Below, in pieces: positions 34,137-46,000 of a stretch of DNA of 64,000 nt. Where the stretch lies: NCBI RefSeq assembly GCF_000218785.1, contig NZ_AFPO01000012.1, forward strand, positions 62,001 through 126,000, written 5' to 3'. The DNA is from Idiomarina sp. A28L. GTDB lineage: Bacteria > Pseudomonadota > Gammaproteobacteria > Enterobacterales > Alteromonadaceae. The position numbers and the translations under genes are program-made. A model generated the notes under the pieces. It was not told the DNA's origin. It saw only the letters and a program-made list of their open reading frames with translations, and did no database searches. Positions within the stretch are counted from its first letter, which is position 1; every line of letters starts with the position of its first letter.

Positions 34137-35399
34137 ATGACTACAAAACATTTAACTGAAACCCAATTCGCCGAATTGGGATTGCATCCTAAAGTGCTAG
34201 ATGCCTTAAAGCAAATCGGCTATGAGTACTGTACCCCAATACAAGCAATGAGCTTGCCTATTGCCGTGCAGGGAAAAGATGTGGCCGGCCAAGCACAAAC
34301 CGGCACCGGGAAAACTATCGCGTTTCTCGTCGCATTATTCAATCATTTAATGACTCACCCACAGCGAGTACCGGGTGAAACCCAACCACGCGCTCTGGTT
34401 ATGGCACCTACGCGAGAACTTGCCGTTCAGATCGCTAATGATGCCGAAGCTATCGCAAAAAGTTGCGGGCTGAAGATGTCGGTAGTTTATGGTGGTGAGG
34501 GTTACGATTCTCAACGCGCTGAACTACAAGAAGGTGTTGATGTACTTATTGGTACGTGTGGCCGCCTTATCGATTACTTCAAGCAAGGCGCCTACAAGCT
34601 AAACAACATTGATGTTGTGGTGCTCGATGAAGCTGATCGTATGTACGATTTAGGCTTTATTGATGATGTGCGTTACATGCTACGCGCCATGCCTCCTGCC
34701 GAAGAGCGTTTGAACTTATTATTCTCGGCTACGCTTTCATTCCGCGTGCGTGAACTTGCTTACGAGCAAATGAACGATCCAACTAGTGTGGAAATTGAAC
34801 CGGAGCAAATGACCGGTGCGCGCATCGAAGAAGAATTATTTTATCCTTCGAAACCAGAAAAAATTAAGCTATTGCTTACGCTAATTGAAGAAGATTGGCC
34901 AGAAAAAGCAATTGTATTTAGTAACACTAAGCATGGGTGTAGCTATGTGTATCATTGGCTTTTAGCGGATAAACATCGAGTAGGCTTACTTACCGGTGAT
35001 GTACCTCAGCGTAAACGCCTTAAAATACTCGAAGATTTCACTTCTGGTAAAATTGATATTCTAGTTGCTACCGATGTAGCGGCGCGTGGCTTACATATTC
35101 CTGCGGTTAGCCATGTGTTTAACTATGATTTGCCAGACGATTGTGAAGATTACGTGCACCGTATTGGCCGAACTGGCCGTGCCGGCGCAAGTGGTAAAGC
35201 AATTAGCTTCGCCTGCGAAGAATACGTATATAACTTACCTGCTATCGAAAGCTATATTCAGCACGAGATCGGAGTAACCAAATACGATTCGGAAGCGCTG
35301 TTAAGTGATTTAAAACGCCCGCATATTCCGCAAAAGCGGCGTTTACAAAGCGGTAGAGATGGCCGGCGCAGTTCAGGCCCACGCCAACGCCGTAGCTAA
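34137..35399 (+). CDS. rhlB: ATP-dependent RNA helicase RhlB
   Basis: A 420-residue DEAD-box helicase (E. coli RhlB 421). The ATG at 34137 gives [20 protein letters not shown], matching the E. coli start; an in-frame upstream ATG at 34059 overlaps trxA and is rejected. It has the Q motif, Walker [23 protein letters not shown] (DEAD), [15 protein letters not shown] and [10 protein letters not shown]. The basic tail ([20 protein letters not shown]) resembles the RNA-binding tail. RhlB normally unwinds structured RNA for RNase E in the degradosome. It is divergent from trxA and followed by gppA, as in E. coli. Confidence 0.95.
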   Translation: MTTKHLTETQFAELGLHPKVLDALKQIGYEYCTPIQAMSLPIAVQGKDVAGQAQTGTGKTIAFLVALFNHLMTHPQRVPGETQPRALVMAPTRELAVQIANDAEAIAKSCGLKMSVVYGGEGYDSQRAELQEGVDVLIGTCGRLIDYFKQGAYKLNNIDVVVLDEADRMYDLGFIDDVRYMLRAMPPAEERLNLLFSATLSFRVRELAYEQMNDPTSVEIEPEQMTGARIEEELFYPSKPEKIKLLLTLIEEDWPEKAIVFSNTKHGCSYVYHWLLADKHRVGLLTGDVPQRKRLKILEDFTSGKIDILVATDVAARGLHIPAVSHVFNYDLPDDCEDYVHRIGRTGRAGASGKAISFACEEYVYNLPAIESYIQHEIGVTKYDSEALLSDLKRPHIPQKRRLQSGRDGRRSSGPRQRRS

Positions 35400-35452
35400 A
35401 TCACGAACAATATTTTTTTGCTAAAATATTGCATGCATAAGGAGCTCGGCCA

Positions 35453-36934
35453 ATGCGCTCAACGGATTACTACGCCGCTATTGATTTAGGTTCAAATAGC
35501 TTTCACATGTTAGTAGTTCGGGTAGTGGCCGGCTCCGTGCAAGTGGTTTCCAAGATACGCCGCAAAGTACGCCTTGCCAGTGGTTTAAAACCCGATGGAA
35601 GTTTAGATTCTGCAGCGCGCGAACGCGCTCTGCAGTGCCTTGCCATATTCGCGGATCGTGTAAACGATATTGCTCCAGAGAACATCACTGCGGTTGGCAC
35701 CGCTACTCTTCGTAAACTTAAAGATAGCGACCCCTTCCTAAACCAAGTACGTGAAACCTTGGGGCACCCCTTACGTATTATTTCTGGTGAAGAAGAAGCT
35801 GCTACTATCTATCAAGGCATTGCTCATACTACTGCATATCACGGCCGCATGTTGGCCATCGATATTGGTGGAGCTAGCACTGAATTTGCTCTTGGCCAAG
35901 GCTTTGATGCGAATATTCTACGGAGTTTAGATTTCGGTTGTGTTACTTGGATAAGTCGGTTTTTTCCCAAAGAAACCATTACTAAGGCGAATTGCCAAGC
36001 TGCGATTAATGAAGTTGAACGCATAGTAAGTGAGCATGCAGAGCCCTACAGAGAGCATGGGTGGGATATCGCTCTTGGTGCTTCGGGTACGTTCAAAGCA
36101 CTGCAAGAAATAGCCCATGAACGGCGCATGCCCGAGCGCATTACCTTGCCTTGGTTAGAACAGCTACTTACTGAATCGATTCAACAAGGTAGTATCGCAG
36201 CACTGAATCTACATGGTTTAAAAGAAAGCCGAAAACCAACTTTTATTTCCGGCTTATGTATTCTTATCGGTATTTTTCGGGCATTTGGTATCAACACTAT
36301 TGAAGCTACTGAAGGTGCCCTTCGTGAAGGATTGATTTACGGCATGCTGGAGGAGTTGCAGCACCCTGATGTGCAACTGCGCACCCTAGAAAGCCTTGCC
36401 CGCACCTACCACCTTGATCGACAGCAAGCGGGGCGCGTGCACGAATTAGCTCTGAAATATTACCGGCAAGCGCCCCAAGCTTGGTGCGATATTGCTGAAG
36501 AAGAAGCCATTAATTTACTGCGCGCTGTGAGCTATTTACATGAAATTGGCTTAAGTTTGAACTATCAGCATGCCAGTTCGCACGGCCATTACTTGGTAGC
36601 GAACAGTAACTTGCCAGGTTTTAATGCTCGGCAACGAGAAAATTTGTTGGAATTGGTACAGGCGATAGCCGGCATTATTGATGATGATGAACAGCCCGAA
36701 ACCCTGCCCGAGCATTTGCCACTGGCACGGTTAGCTCGTTTACTAAGGTTAGCTGTATTGGCTTGCCAGCGGCGAAACAATGCCATGATCGCGAAAGCAA
36801 GCCTAAGTATTGAAGGCAATCAAATTACGCTGAATTTTGCCAATGATTTCCTCGAACACAGCCCCTATCTAAGCAGCCTTTATCGCGCAGAGAGCGAGTG
36901 GCAAGAGCAGTTTGGCGGGTTGCTATTACGCTAG
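35453..36934 (+). CDS. gppA: Ppx/GppA-family phosphatase (probably GppA)
   Basis: A 493-residue protein of the actin-like ATPase fold. It has the phosphate-1 motif AAIDLGSNSFHMLV, the phosphate-2 motif AIDIGGASTEFAL and the EEAATIYQGI catalytic-Glu region, with a C-terminal HD-like helical domain (about 310-493). The family hydrolyses polyphosphate from its ends and converts pppGpp to ppGpp. The position directly after rhlB matches E. coli gppA, so GppA is favoured; sequence alone does not exclude Ppx. Together with SpoT at 51707, it links this window to the stringent response. AAGGAG lies ahead of the ATG. Confidence 0.85.
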   Translation: MRSTDYYAAIDLGSNSFHMLVVRVVAGSVQVVSKIRRKVRLASGLKPDGSLDSAARERALQCLAIFADRVNDIAPENITAVGTATLRKLKDSDPFLNQVRETLGHPLRIISGEEEAATIYQGIAHTTAYHGRMLAIDIGGASTEFALGQGFDANILRSLDFGCVTWISRFFPKETITKANCQAAINEVERIVSEHAEPYREHGWDIALGASGTFKALQEIAHERRMPERITLPWLEQLLTESIQQGSIAALNLHGLKESRKPTFISGLCILIGIFRAFGINTIEATEGALREGLIYGMLEELQHPDVQLRTLESLARTYHLDRQQAGRVHELALKYYRQAPQAWCDIAEEEAINLLRAVSYLHEIGLSLNYQHASSHGHYLVANSNLPGFNARQRENLLELVQAIAGIIDDDEQPETLPEHLPLARLARLLRLAVLACQRRNNAMIAKASLSIEGNQITLNFANDFLEHSPYLSSLYRAESEWQEQFGGLLLR

Positions 36935-36967
36935 CCACCAAACTCTTTAAGTTGAGCTTTCTATTGT

Positions 36968-39823
<2,856 letters not shown>

Positions 39824-39827
<4 letters not shown>

Positions 39828-40630
39828 AGTTGCGTTTCTCCTGCTGGCCATACCGCAAACACCCGTTGCGCATTTTCTGTAGTGGTAGCGGCAAGAGTTT
39901 CGATAGTAGTGCCTCGTAAATCAGCAACTACTGAGGCTACCCATGGCAAGTTCGCAGGTACATTGGTTCGTGATTTTGGCTTCGGCCGAATATTTCTTGG
40001 CATTAGGTAAGGTGCATCGGTTTCCAGCAGCAAGCGATTTTCGGCTATATTCGGCACTGCTAATTGCAGTTCATGGCCTCGGCGTTCATCACATACCCAG
40101 CCGGTAACACCAATATAGCAACCGCGCTCTTGATAGGCGGCTAGTTCTTCAGGCCCACCCGTAAAACAATGCACAATAGCAGCAGGCAAATCACTGAGAT
40201 AGCGATCAAGAACCGCCAGCTGATCGCCGATGGCATCGCGCTCATGCAGATAAACTGGCAATTGTAATTCCACTGCTAATTCTAGCTGCGCCGCAAACAC
40301 TTCGCGCTGCACATCGGGTGCCGAATAATTGCGGTTGTAATCGAGACCACATTCACCAATAGCACGAACGAGAGGGTGTTTTGCAAGTATACGTAATTCG
40401 TTAATAAAGCTTGCGCTTGCTGATGCGGCATCGTGCGGATGAATACCAGCCGTTGTGATACAGCCCGGAAACGTTTCAGCAAGCGCCAAAGCCTGCTGCG
40501 ATTCATGTATTGAAGTACCCACTAACACTTGCCGAGAAACGCCTGCTTGAATAGCAGCGGCCACCACATCTTCAGCTCGTTTTTGTAACGAACTTGCCGT
40601 AAGGTTTACGCCAATATCTACCCAAGCCAC
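39824..40630 (-). CDS. tatD: TatD-family metal-dependent DNase
   Basis: A 268-residue TIM-barrel hydrolase. Metal ligands are visible in VDIGVNL (where many relatives have D-x-H), GIHPHDA, GECGLDYNRN, PVYLHERDA, VHCFTGG and LETDAPYL. TatD is a 3'-5' exonuclease acting on DNA and RNA and is linked to repair of oxidative damage, not to protein export, despite its place in the tat operon. The start is GTG at 40630, 9 bases after the upstream stop. The stop overlaps the next start. Confidence 0.9.
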
Positions 40631-40639
40631 GGTGTGAAC

Positions 40640-41359
40640 TTAATCCACCAAGTGAATACGCATGCGCCGATTGTTATCGTCGGAACCCAAGAAATAACTA
40701 CCGAATCTTCCCGGCTCAATATAATAGCGCGCACCTTCGCGATAGCGCACGCCAGCTTCAGAAGAAGTTTGGTGCCACTCTTGGCCATTATCTAAGCGAA
40801 AACGCCAAAGGCCCCTAGCACTTTGCCAAGCTTCCTCGATAGTGATGTAGGTTTTCTCACTTGGCGGCTGATTACGGGCCGCTTCTTCAGCAGCTCGTTG
40901 TTGTGCGGCTTGCTGTCGAGCTAAGCGTTCTTCTGCTTCAGCTGCACGGCGTTCGGCAGCTTCTATGCGTTCTTGAGCTGCCCGTTCCCGCTCGTTCAAC
41001 GATTCATCGCGGCCACTGCGCCCAGCCTCTCTCGCACCGCGAGTCGCTGCGCGAGCGCTCGCAGCCGTTTCCTGGCCTCGTTGTGCCGCTTCTGCGGCTT
41101 GTTCTTGCCCACGTGCGCCAGCTTGGGCTGCGCGTTGCGCTCCCTCAACACGAGAAGCGCCAGCTCGCGGCAAACTAGCTACTAAATCATCGAAGCAAAC
41201 TAAGCGTTCAATGGCATTGGAAATTGCAGCGCATTCCTGCATTTGTTCAGCCAAGCTTGGCTTTTCTTCCTGCGCCACAGCTGGAGCCATCATACATAAG
41301 CCAACAGCGCCCGTTAGCAACAAGCGCTTAGGTGAAAAATGGTTCAATGTTTGCTTCAT
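40640..41359 (-). CDS. Uncharacterised exported coiled-coil protein in the tat cluster
   Basis: A 239-residue protein with a signal peptide (LLLTGAVGLCMMAPAVAQ). Next comes a conserved CAAISNAIERLVCFDDL segment, the two-Cys pattern seen at the N-terminus of VasI/TagO-like secreted proteins. About 100 residues of Ala/Arg/Glu/Gln-rich, charged coiled coil (about 65-165) follow, and then a compact C-terminal domain (ITIEEAWQSARGLWRFRLDNG, W-x-Q-T, YYIEPGRFGSYFLGSDDNNRRMRI). The start overlaps the tatC stop (ATGA), so translation is coupled. The function is not known. A periplasmic partner or substrate of the Tat machinery is one possibility, as is a simple hitchhiker. Confidence 0.65.
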   Translation of the reverse strand: MKQTLNHFSPKRLLLTGAVGLCMMAPAVAQEEKPSLAEQMQECAAISNAIERLVCFDDLVASLPRAGASRVEGAQRAAQAGARGQEQAAEAAQRGQETAASARAATRGAREAGRSGRDESLNERERAAQERIEAAERRAAEAEERLARQQAAQQRAAEEAARNQPPSEKTYITIEEAWQSARGLWRFRLDNGQEWHQTSSEAGVRYREGARYYIEPGRFGSYFLGSDDNNRRMRIHLVD

Positions 41360-42087
41360 TCCGCAGGCTCCTCTGATTTTTTCGTGTAGAAACGAGATAA
41401 CAATACCCCTAATTCATACAGAATCCACATGGGTACTGCAAGTAACGTTTGTGAAATAATATCGGGTGGTGTAAGCAGCATACCGATCACAAACACAATA
41501 ACAATCACGTAGGCGCGTTTCGCGCGCAGCTGTTCAGGCGTTACCACTCCACTCCAAACCATCAATAAAATGGCTACCGGAATTTCGAAAGCAATGCCAA
41601 AAGCGAAGAATATTTTTAATACAAAATCGAGATAACTCGATATATCAGTAGCTATGGTAACGCCTTCCGGAGCCATGCTAGTGAAAAAGCCAAACGCAAT
41701 CGGTAATACCACGTAGTAAGCGAATGCTATGCCGGCATAGAACAGCAAGCTGCTACTGATCAACAACGGAGCAATGAGCCGGCGCTCGTGCTTGTAAAGC
41801 CCCGGCGCAATAAATCGCCAAATTTGGTGCAAAAGAAACGGAATCGCCAGAAGCACCGCCACCATTAAAGTAAGTTTGAATGGTGCGAAAAAAGGAGCGC
41901 CAACATCGGTGGCGATCATGCTGGTGCCTTCCGGCAGGTGAACCATGAGCGGATCGGCTAACCAGCGATATAGATCACGGGCAAAATAAACCAAGGAAAG
42001 GAATAAAATAGCTACTGCCGCAAACGATCGCAAAAGTGTCCGGCGCAAATCTACTAGATGATCCAGTAACCCTGCCTGCCCTTGCAT
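41356..42087 (-). CDS. tatC: Twin-arginine translocase subunit TatC
   Basis: A 243-residue inner-membrane protein with six membrane helices, the core receptor for twin-arginine signal peptides. Family features: the N-terminal HLVDLRRTLLRS, PFFAPFKLTLMVA, a conserved Glu in LYKHERR, FAYYVVLP, FGIAFEIPVA and MLLTPPDIISQ. It is close to the E. coli size (258). Its first base is the last base of the tatB stop (TAATG), and its end overlaps the next gene, so the tat genes form a tightly coupled operon. Confidence 0.95.
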   Translation of the reverse strand: MQGQAGLLDHLVDLRRTLLRSFAAVAILFLSLVYFARDLYRWLADPLMVHLPEGTSMIATDVGAPFFAPFKLTLMVAVLLAIPFLLHQIWRFIAPGLYKHERRLIAPLLISSSLLFYAGIAFAYYVVLPIAFGFFTSMAPEGVTIATDISSYLDFVLKIFFAFGIAFEIPVAILLMVWSGVVTPEQLRAKRAYVIVIVFVIGMLLTPPDIISQTLLAVPMWILYELGVLLSRFYTKKSEEPAE

Positions 42088-42545
42088 TATTTATCACCTT
42101 TAATCGGTGGCTTAACTATCTCGGTATCGAGGGTTTCTGTTTTTGGCGCGAGCTCTTCATTCAATGCGGATTTAACTTCTTCAGTGCTTGTTGTAGCGGC
42201 TTTTGCTTTTTCTTCGGCCAAATCGGCCACTGCAGTATCCTTATCTTTTGCTGCGTAAGGGCTACGCACCGATGCTGCGGCATCTTCAAGCTCTTTCAGT
42301 GAGCGCTTTAACTCTGGCGAGAGGTTTTCCATATCAGCCGATGATTCAATTTGTTTCAAATGATCATGCAGCTCTTTAACGCGCAGTTCATGGTTTAACT
42401 CAGCTTCCATTTTACTGCCGAATGCTTTTATTTTGGCATAGCCACGCTGTACCGAGCGAATCGCACCCGGCAACCGCTCTGGCCCAAGCACAAGCAAGCC
42501 AATAGCTGCAATCAGCAATAGTTCCCAGAAGCCGATATCAAACAT
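42087..42545 (-). CDS. tatB: Sec-independent translocase subunit TatB
   Basis: A 152-residue protein with one N-terminal membrane helix (MFDIGFWELLLIAAIGLLVLGPERLP), the GPE hinge typical of TatB, an amphipathic helix (IRSVQRGYAKIKAFGSKM) and a long charged tail. TatB works with TatC to bind folded substrates. It starts two bases after the tatA stop. Confidence 0.93.
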   Translation of the reverse strand: MFDIGFWELLLIAAIGLLVLGPERLPGAIRSVQRGYAKIKAFGSKMEAELNHELRVKELHDHLKQIESSADMENLSPELKRSLKELEDAAASVRSPYAAKDKDTAVADLAEEKAKAATTSTEEVKSALNEELAPKTETLDTEIVKPPIKGDK

Positions 42546-42547
42546 AA

Positions 42548-42781
42548 TTAATGTCGGGTTGGGCCATTTTTATCATCATCGCCTTCGGTTTCCTGCGGCT
42601 TTTGATCATCGCTTTTATTTTCTTTTTTGGCATTATTCGCTTTTTCATCGTCCATTTCTTTTTTGAAGCCCTTAATAGCCGAGCCCAAATCAGAACCAAG
42701 GCTGCGTAACCGCTTGCCTCCGAATAACAACACCACGATCGCTAACACGATCAACATCTGCCAAATACTCACGCCACCCAT
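42548..42781 (-). CDS. tatA: Sec-independent translocase subunit TatA
   Basis: A 77-residue protein with one membrane helix ([21 protein letters not shown]), the FGGKRLR hinge and an amphipathic helix ([16 protein letters not shown]), followed by an acidic, Lys-rich tail. TatA oligomers form the transport path. It follows ubiB by 52 bases, so the ubi and tat genes are probably one transcript. Confidence 0.95.
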   Translation of the reverse strand: MGGVSIWQMLIVLAIVVLLFGGKRLRSLGSDLGSAIKGFKKEMDDEKANNAKKENKSDDQKPQETEGDDDKNGPTRH

Positions 42782-42833
42782 AATCTTGCCCTCTGGTTAA
42801 TGCTTACTCAGTATCTCTCACGAATTACAGCGC

Positions 42834-44474
42834 TTATGGCTTACTCCGCCATGCCTGCAGCCAACTCAAGGCTGCACCCGCAGCCACTACATAGGTTACT
42901 ACCGGCCATTCTGTTGCTGCCAATAACGCCACAGCCGATACCGTTAAACTTGCCGCAAACAAGCTCCACCATCGGCTCACAGCTGCTTGCCGCTGGTGCG
43001 CCAATAAGCGTTCAACCCATATTTGCTGGGTTTGATTGCCTCGGCGAATTTGTTGCAACGTATCGTACAGTAACCCGGGCATTTCTGGCAGCTTTTCCGC
43101 CCAGAATGGCGCTTGCTCTTTTACATTTCGATACAGCGCGCGCCAGCCCATTTGTTCATGCATCCAGCGTTCCAAATATGGTTTCGCTGTTTTCCATAAA
43201 TCGAGTTGTGGGTAAAGCTGACGCCCAAGGCCTTCCACGTACAACAATGTTTTTTGCAACAACACCAACTGCGGCTGTACTTCCATTTCAAAACGCCGAG
43301 CGGTATTGAATAAATTCAGTAACACGTGTGCAAAAGAAATATCAGCTAACGGCTTTTCAAAAATAGGTTCACAAACCGTACGAATGGCCGATTCAAACTC
43401 TTCCACATTAACGTGGCTAGGCACCCAACCAGAATCGATATGTAACTCCGCTACCTTACGATAATCGCGATTGAAGAAGGCAATGAAGTTCGCCGCCAAA
43501 TAACGCTTATCTTCCTTATTTAAGGTGCCGACAATACCAAAATCTACTGCAAAGTAGCGCGGGTTTTCACCTGATTCAGGGTCTACAAAAATGTTACCCG
43601 GGTGCATATCGGCATGAAAGAAACTATCGCGAAATACTTGTGTGAAAAAAACTTCTACACCACGTTCTGCCAAGGTTTTTAAATCGATCCCCTGCGCTTG
43701 CAGGGTAACCACATCATTCACTGGAATACCGTAAATACGTTCCATCACCATTACGTTGGCGCGGGTGAAATCACTAAATACTTCAGGGATATATAATAAA
43801 TCAGAATCAGTGAAATTGCGGCGCAATTGAATAGCGTTCGCGGCTTCGCGGTCTAGGCTTAACTCGTTATATAAAGTTTTCCGGTATTCTTTAATAACTT
43901 CAACTGGTTTTAAGCGTTTGCCATCGGGAAGGTAGCGCGCCGCAACACCCGCAACCGCTTCCATTAATTCCAAATCGGCATCAATAGTGCGCTCTATGCC
44001 TGGCCGCAATACTTTTACTACTACTTCTTGCGGCAAACCATTATCGGGGCGCATTAATGTGGCGGTATGCACCTGTGCAATTGAGGCCGAGGCCAAAGGC
44101 GTGATATCAAAATCAGTAAATATTTCGGTAATAGCGTTAATCTCTAACGCTTTACACACTAAATCGCGCGCTTCTTCACCGGGAAACGGCGGCACTCGAT
44201 CTTGCAGCATAGTAAGCTGCAAAATCATATCTGGGTGCAACAAATCTTGCCGGGTTGAAAGCATTTGCCCAAGCTTCACATATACCGGGCCCAAGGCTTC
44301 AAGCGCCATTCGAAAACGCACTGCTAGCGGCTTATCTTTGTGTTTGTTGCGCAACCAAAACGCGCTATGGCGCAGCATACGCAAATACCATGGCAGCCAG
44401 CGGCGCGGAATCAATTCATCCACGCCGTGCTGCAACAAGGTACTTATAATCTTATAGAATCGTAATGCCCGCAC
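42834..44474 (-). CDS. ubiB: Ubiquinone biosynthesis accessory kinase-like protein UbiB
   Basis: A 546-residue atypical kinase (E. coli UbiB 546). It has the KxGQ motif in [14 protein letters not shown], the Ala-rich loop SASIAQVH, the catalytic-type region [10 protein letters not shown], the VDFGIVG metal motif and two C-terminal membrane helices (about 500-540). UbiB has ATPase activity and supports ubiquinone synthesis by handling lipid intermediates. The start is GTG at 44474, with AGGAG ten bases before it. It lies 53 bases after ubiJ. Confidence 0.95.
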   Translation of the reverse strand: MRALRFYKIISTLLQHGVDELIPRRWLPWYLRMLRHSAFWLRNKHKDKPLAVRFRMALEALGPVYVKLGQMLSTRQDLLHPDMILQLTMLQDRVPPFPGEEARDLVCKALEINAITEIFTDFDITPLASASIAQVHTATLMRPDNGLPQEVVVKVLRPGIERTIDADLELMEAVAGVAARYLPDGKRLKPVEVIKEYRKTLYNELSLDREAANAIQLRRNFTDSDLLYIPEVFSDFTRANVMVMERIYGIPVNDVVTLQAQGIDLKTLAERGVEVFFTQVFRDSFFHADMHPGNIFVDPESGENPRYFAVDFGIVGTLNKEDKRYLAANFIAFFNRDYRKVAELHIDSGWVPSHVNVEEFESAIRTVCEPIFEKPLADISFAHVLLNLFNTARRFEMEVQPQLVLLQKTLLYVEGLGRQLYPQLDLWKTAKPYLERWMHEQMGWRALYRNVKEQAPFWAEKLPEMPGLLYDTLQQIRRGNQTQQIWVERLLAHQRQAAVSRWWSLFAASLTVSAVALLAATEWPVVTYVVAAGAALSWLQAWRSKP

Positions 44475-44527
44475 GTTCAGTTATGCTCCTATACTCGCAA
44501 TTATTCAGCTTTAAGTAATTGGCTTTT

Positions 44528-45118
44528 TTATTCAAAACGGCGCTTTTCTAGCCGCGCTATTCGTACCTCAAGCGCTTTAATATCATCTACCATGATGGCC
44601 ATTTGCAAGGGGCTAGCTGCTGCATTGAATTCTTGCGTTAAAAACTCACTTGCGCGTTGCCGAAATGCCGCTGGTTCAGGTTTTAGTGCCGCGAATTTAG
44701 CTACCAACTGGCTAGCCCAATACCCTGGCACATCGCCAATATACCCCGAGAGCATTTCTTCCCAATCAATATCAAGTTGTTTAAACACTTGCGCGGCTTG
44801 TTGCGCTAAAACCGGATCACCAATAATTTGCACGCGCCCGCTCTGTATCAGTTTAGTTACCTTACTGGCATCGCTAAGCTCTGCTAAATCGCTCAAGTTC
44901 GCAGTTACCGCACAATCTACAACTTCATAATGTGGCCCCATAAGGCTCACACGATCGTCAAAGAAAAGCAGAGTAATAGGTTCTGGAAAAGCACTAACAG
45001 TTAAGCGAAAGCATTTTCCAGCCAATGGGCGTAATCGTTGTGGCGAGGCCGGGTCGGCCGCCAAAGCAACATTCAAGCTGCGTTCAGCCGCAGCGCGAAA
45101 CACTTGCAATACCGACAT
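44528..45118 (-). CDS. ubiJ: Ubiquinone biosynthesis accessory factor UbiJ
   Basis: A 196-residue protein with an SCP2-type lipid-binding domain (LRLTVSAFPEPITLLFFDDRVSL-like region) and a C-terminal coiled coil (MAIMVDDIKALEVRIARLEKRRF). In E. coli, UbiJ with UbiK assembles the soluble ubiquinone-synthesis complex and binds the lipid intermediates. The ATG overlaps the ubiE stop (TAATG), giving the usual ubiE-ubiJ-ubiB order. Confidence 0.92.
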   Translation of the reverse strand: MSVLQVFRAAAERSLNVALAADPASPQRLRPLAGKCFRLTVSAFPEPITLLFFDDRVSLMGPHYEVVDCAVTANLSDLAELSDASKVTKLIQSGRVQIIGDPVLAQQAAQVFKQLDIDWEEMLSGYIGDVPGYWASQLVAKFAALKPEPAAFRQRASEFLTQEFNAAASPLQMAIMVDDIKALEVRIARLEKRRFE

Positions 45119-45882
45119 TAAAACTTGTATCCACGATGAAGGGCTACAATACCACCGGTGAGATTATGATATTCCACCTGTTCAAAGCCAGCTTCTTCCA
45201 TCATGCCCTTCAAAGTTTCTTGATCTGGGTGCATGCGAATCGATTCCGCCAAGTATTGATAGCTATCTTTATCTTTAGCGATGAATTCCCCCATTTTCGG
45301 CATAATGTGGAAAGAATACATATCGTAAGCTTTCGAAAGCATTTCTACTTCCGGCTTCGAGAATTCCAACACTAACAAACGGCCACCGGGTTTCAGCACA
45401 CGCAACATAGAACGCAGCGCGGCATCTTTATCTGTTACGTTGCGCAACCCGAAGGCAATGGTAATTAAATCAAAGGTGTTATCTTCAAACGGCAATTTTT
45501 CGGCATCCGCTTGCACATAGCTCACGTTGCCCACAATACCCATATCGCGCAGTTTATCGCGGCCAACACGCAGCATTGAATCATTGATATCAGCCAACAC
45601 TACTTCGCCTTCAGGGCCTACCATTCGTGCAAACTTAGCCGCTAAATCACCTGTACCACCGGCTAAATCTAGCACTTTCTGGCCACGGCGAGCGCCACTA
45701 CAATCAATGGTGTAGCGCTTCCACAAGCGATGAATACCAAACGACATCACATCGTTCATCAAATCGTATTTCCCCGCTACCGAGTGGAATACGCCGGCTA
45801 CCATATTGGCTTTTTCGCCCTTTGCTACGGTTTTAAAGCCAAAATGTGTGTTGTCGTCTTGGTTTTTCATGATGTTTTCCAT
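45118..45882 (-). CDS. ubiE: Ubiquinone/menaquinone C-methyltransferase UbiE
   Basis: A 254-residue SAM methyltransferase (E. coli UbiE 251). HFGFKTV, the SAM motif [41 protein letters not shown] and the terminal ALHRGYKF are all conserved. It methylates ring carbon 2 of the quinone precursor, for ubiquinone and menaquinone alike. Two ATG codons (45882 and 45870) are possible; the second has GGAAAA ahead of it, and neither is decisive. A 118-base gap separates it from recG, where a promoter could lie. Confidence 0.96.
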   Translation of the reverse strand: MENIMKNQDDNTHFGFKTVAKGEKANMVAGVFHSVAGKYDLMNDVMSFGIHRLWKRYTIDCSGARRGQKVLDLAGGTGDLAAKFARMVGPEGEVVLADINDSMLRVGRDKLRDMGIVGNVSYVQADAEKLPFEDNTFDLITIAFGLRNVTDKDAALRSMLRVLKPGGRLLVLEFSKPEVEMLSKAYDMYSFHIMPKMGEFIAKDKDSYQYLAESIRMHPDQETLKGMMEEAGFEQVEYHNLTGGIVALHRGYKF

Positions 45883-46000
45883 GCTCTTGGTTACTGCAAA
45901 ATACTACTGCCGAATACTGCTCAGACAATGAGTACCCTAGTGTAAACGATGGCGGCCATTTGCCCAATGCTCTTTGCCCAATAATAGCGCGTATATCAGC

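Noticed and set aside
42800-43309. A 169-codon plus-strand frame opposite ubiB
   Set aside because: It lies inside the well-conserved UbiB C-terminal region in antisense and has no ribosome binding site or domain.
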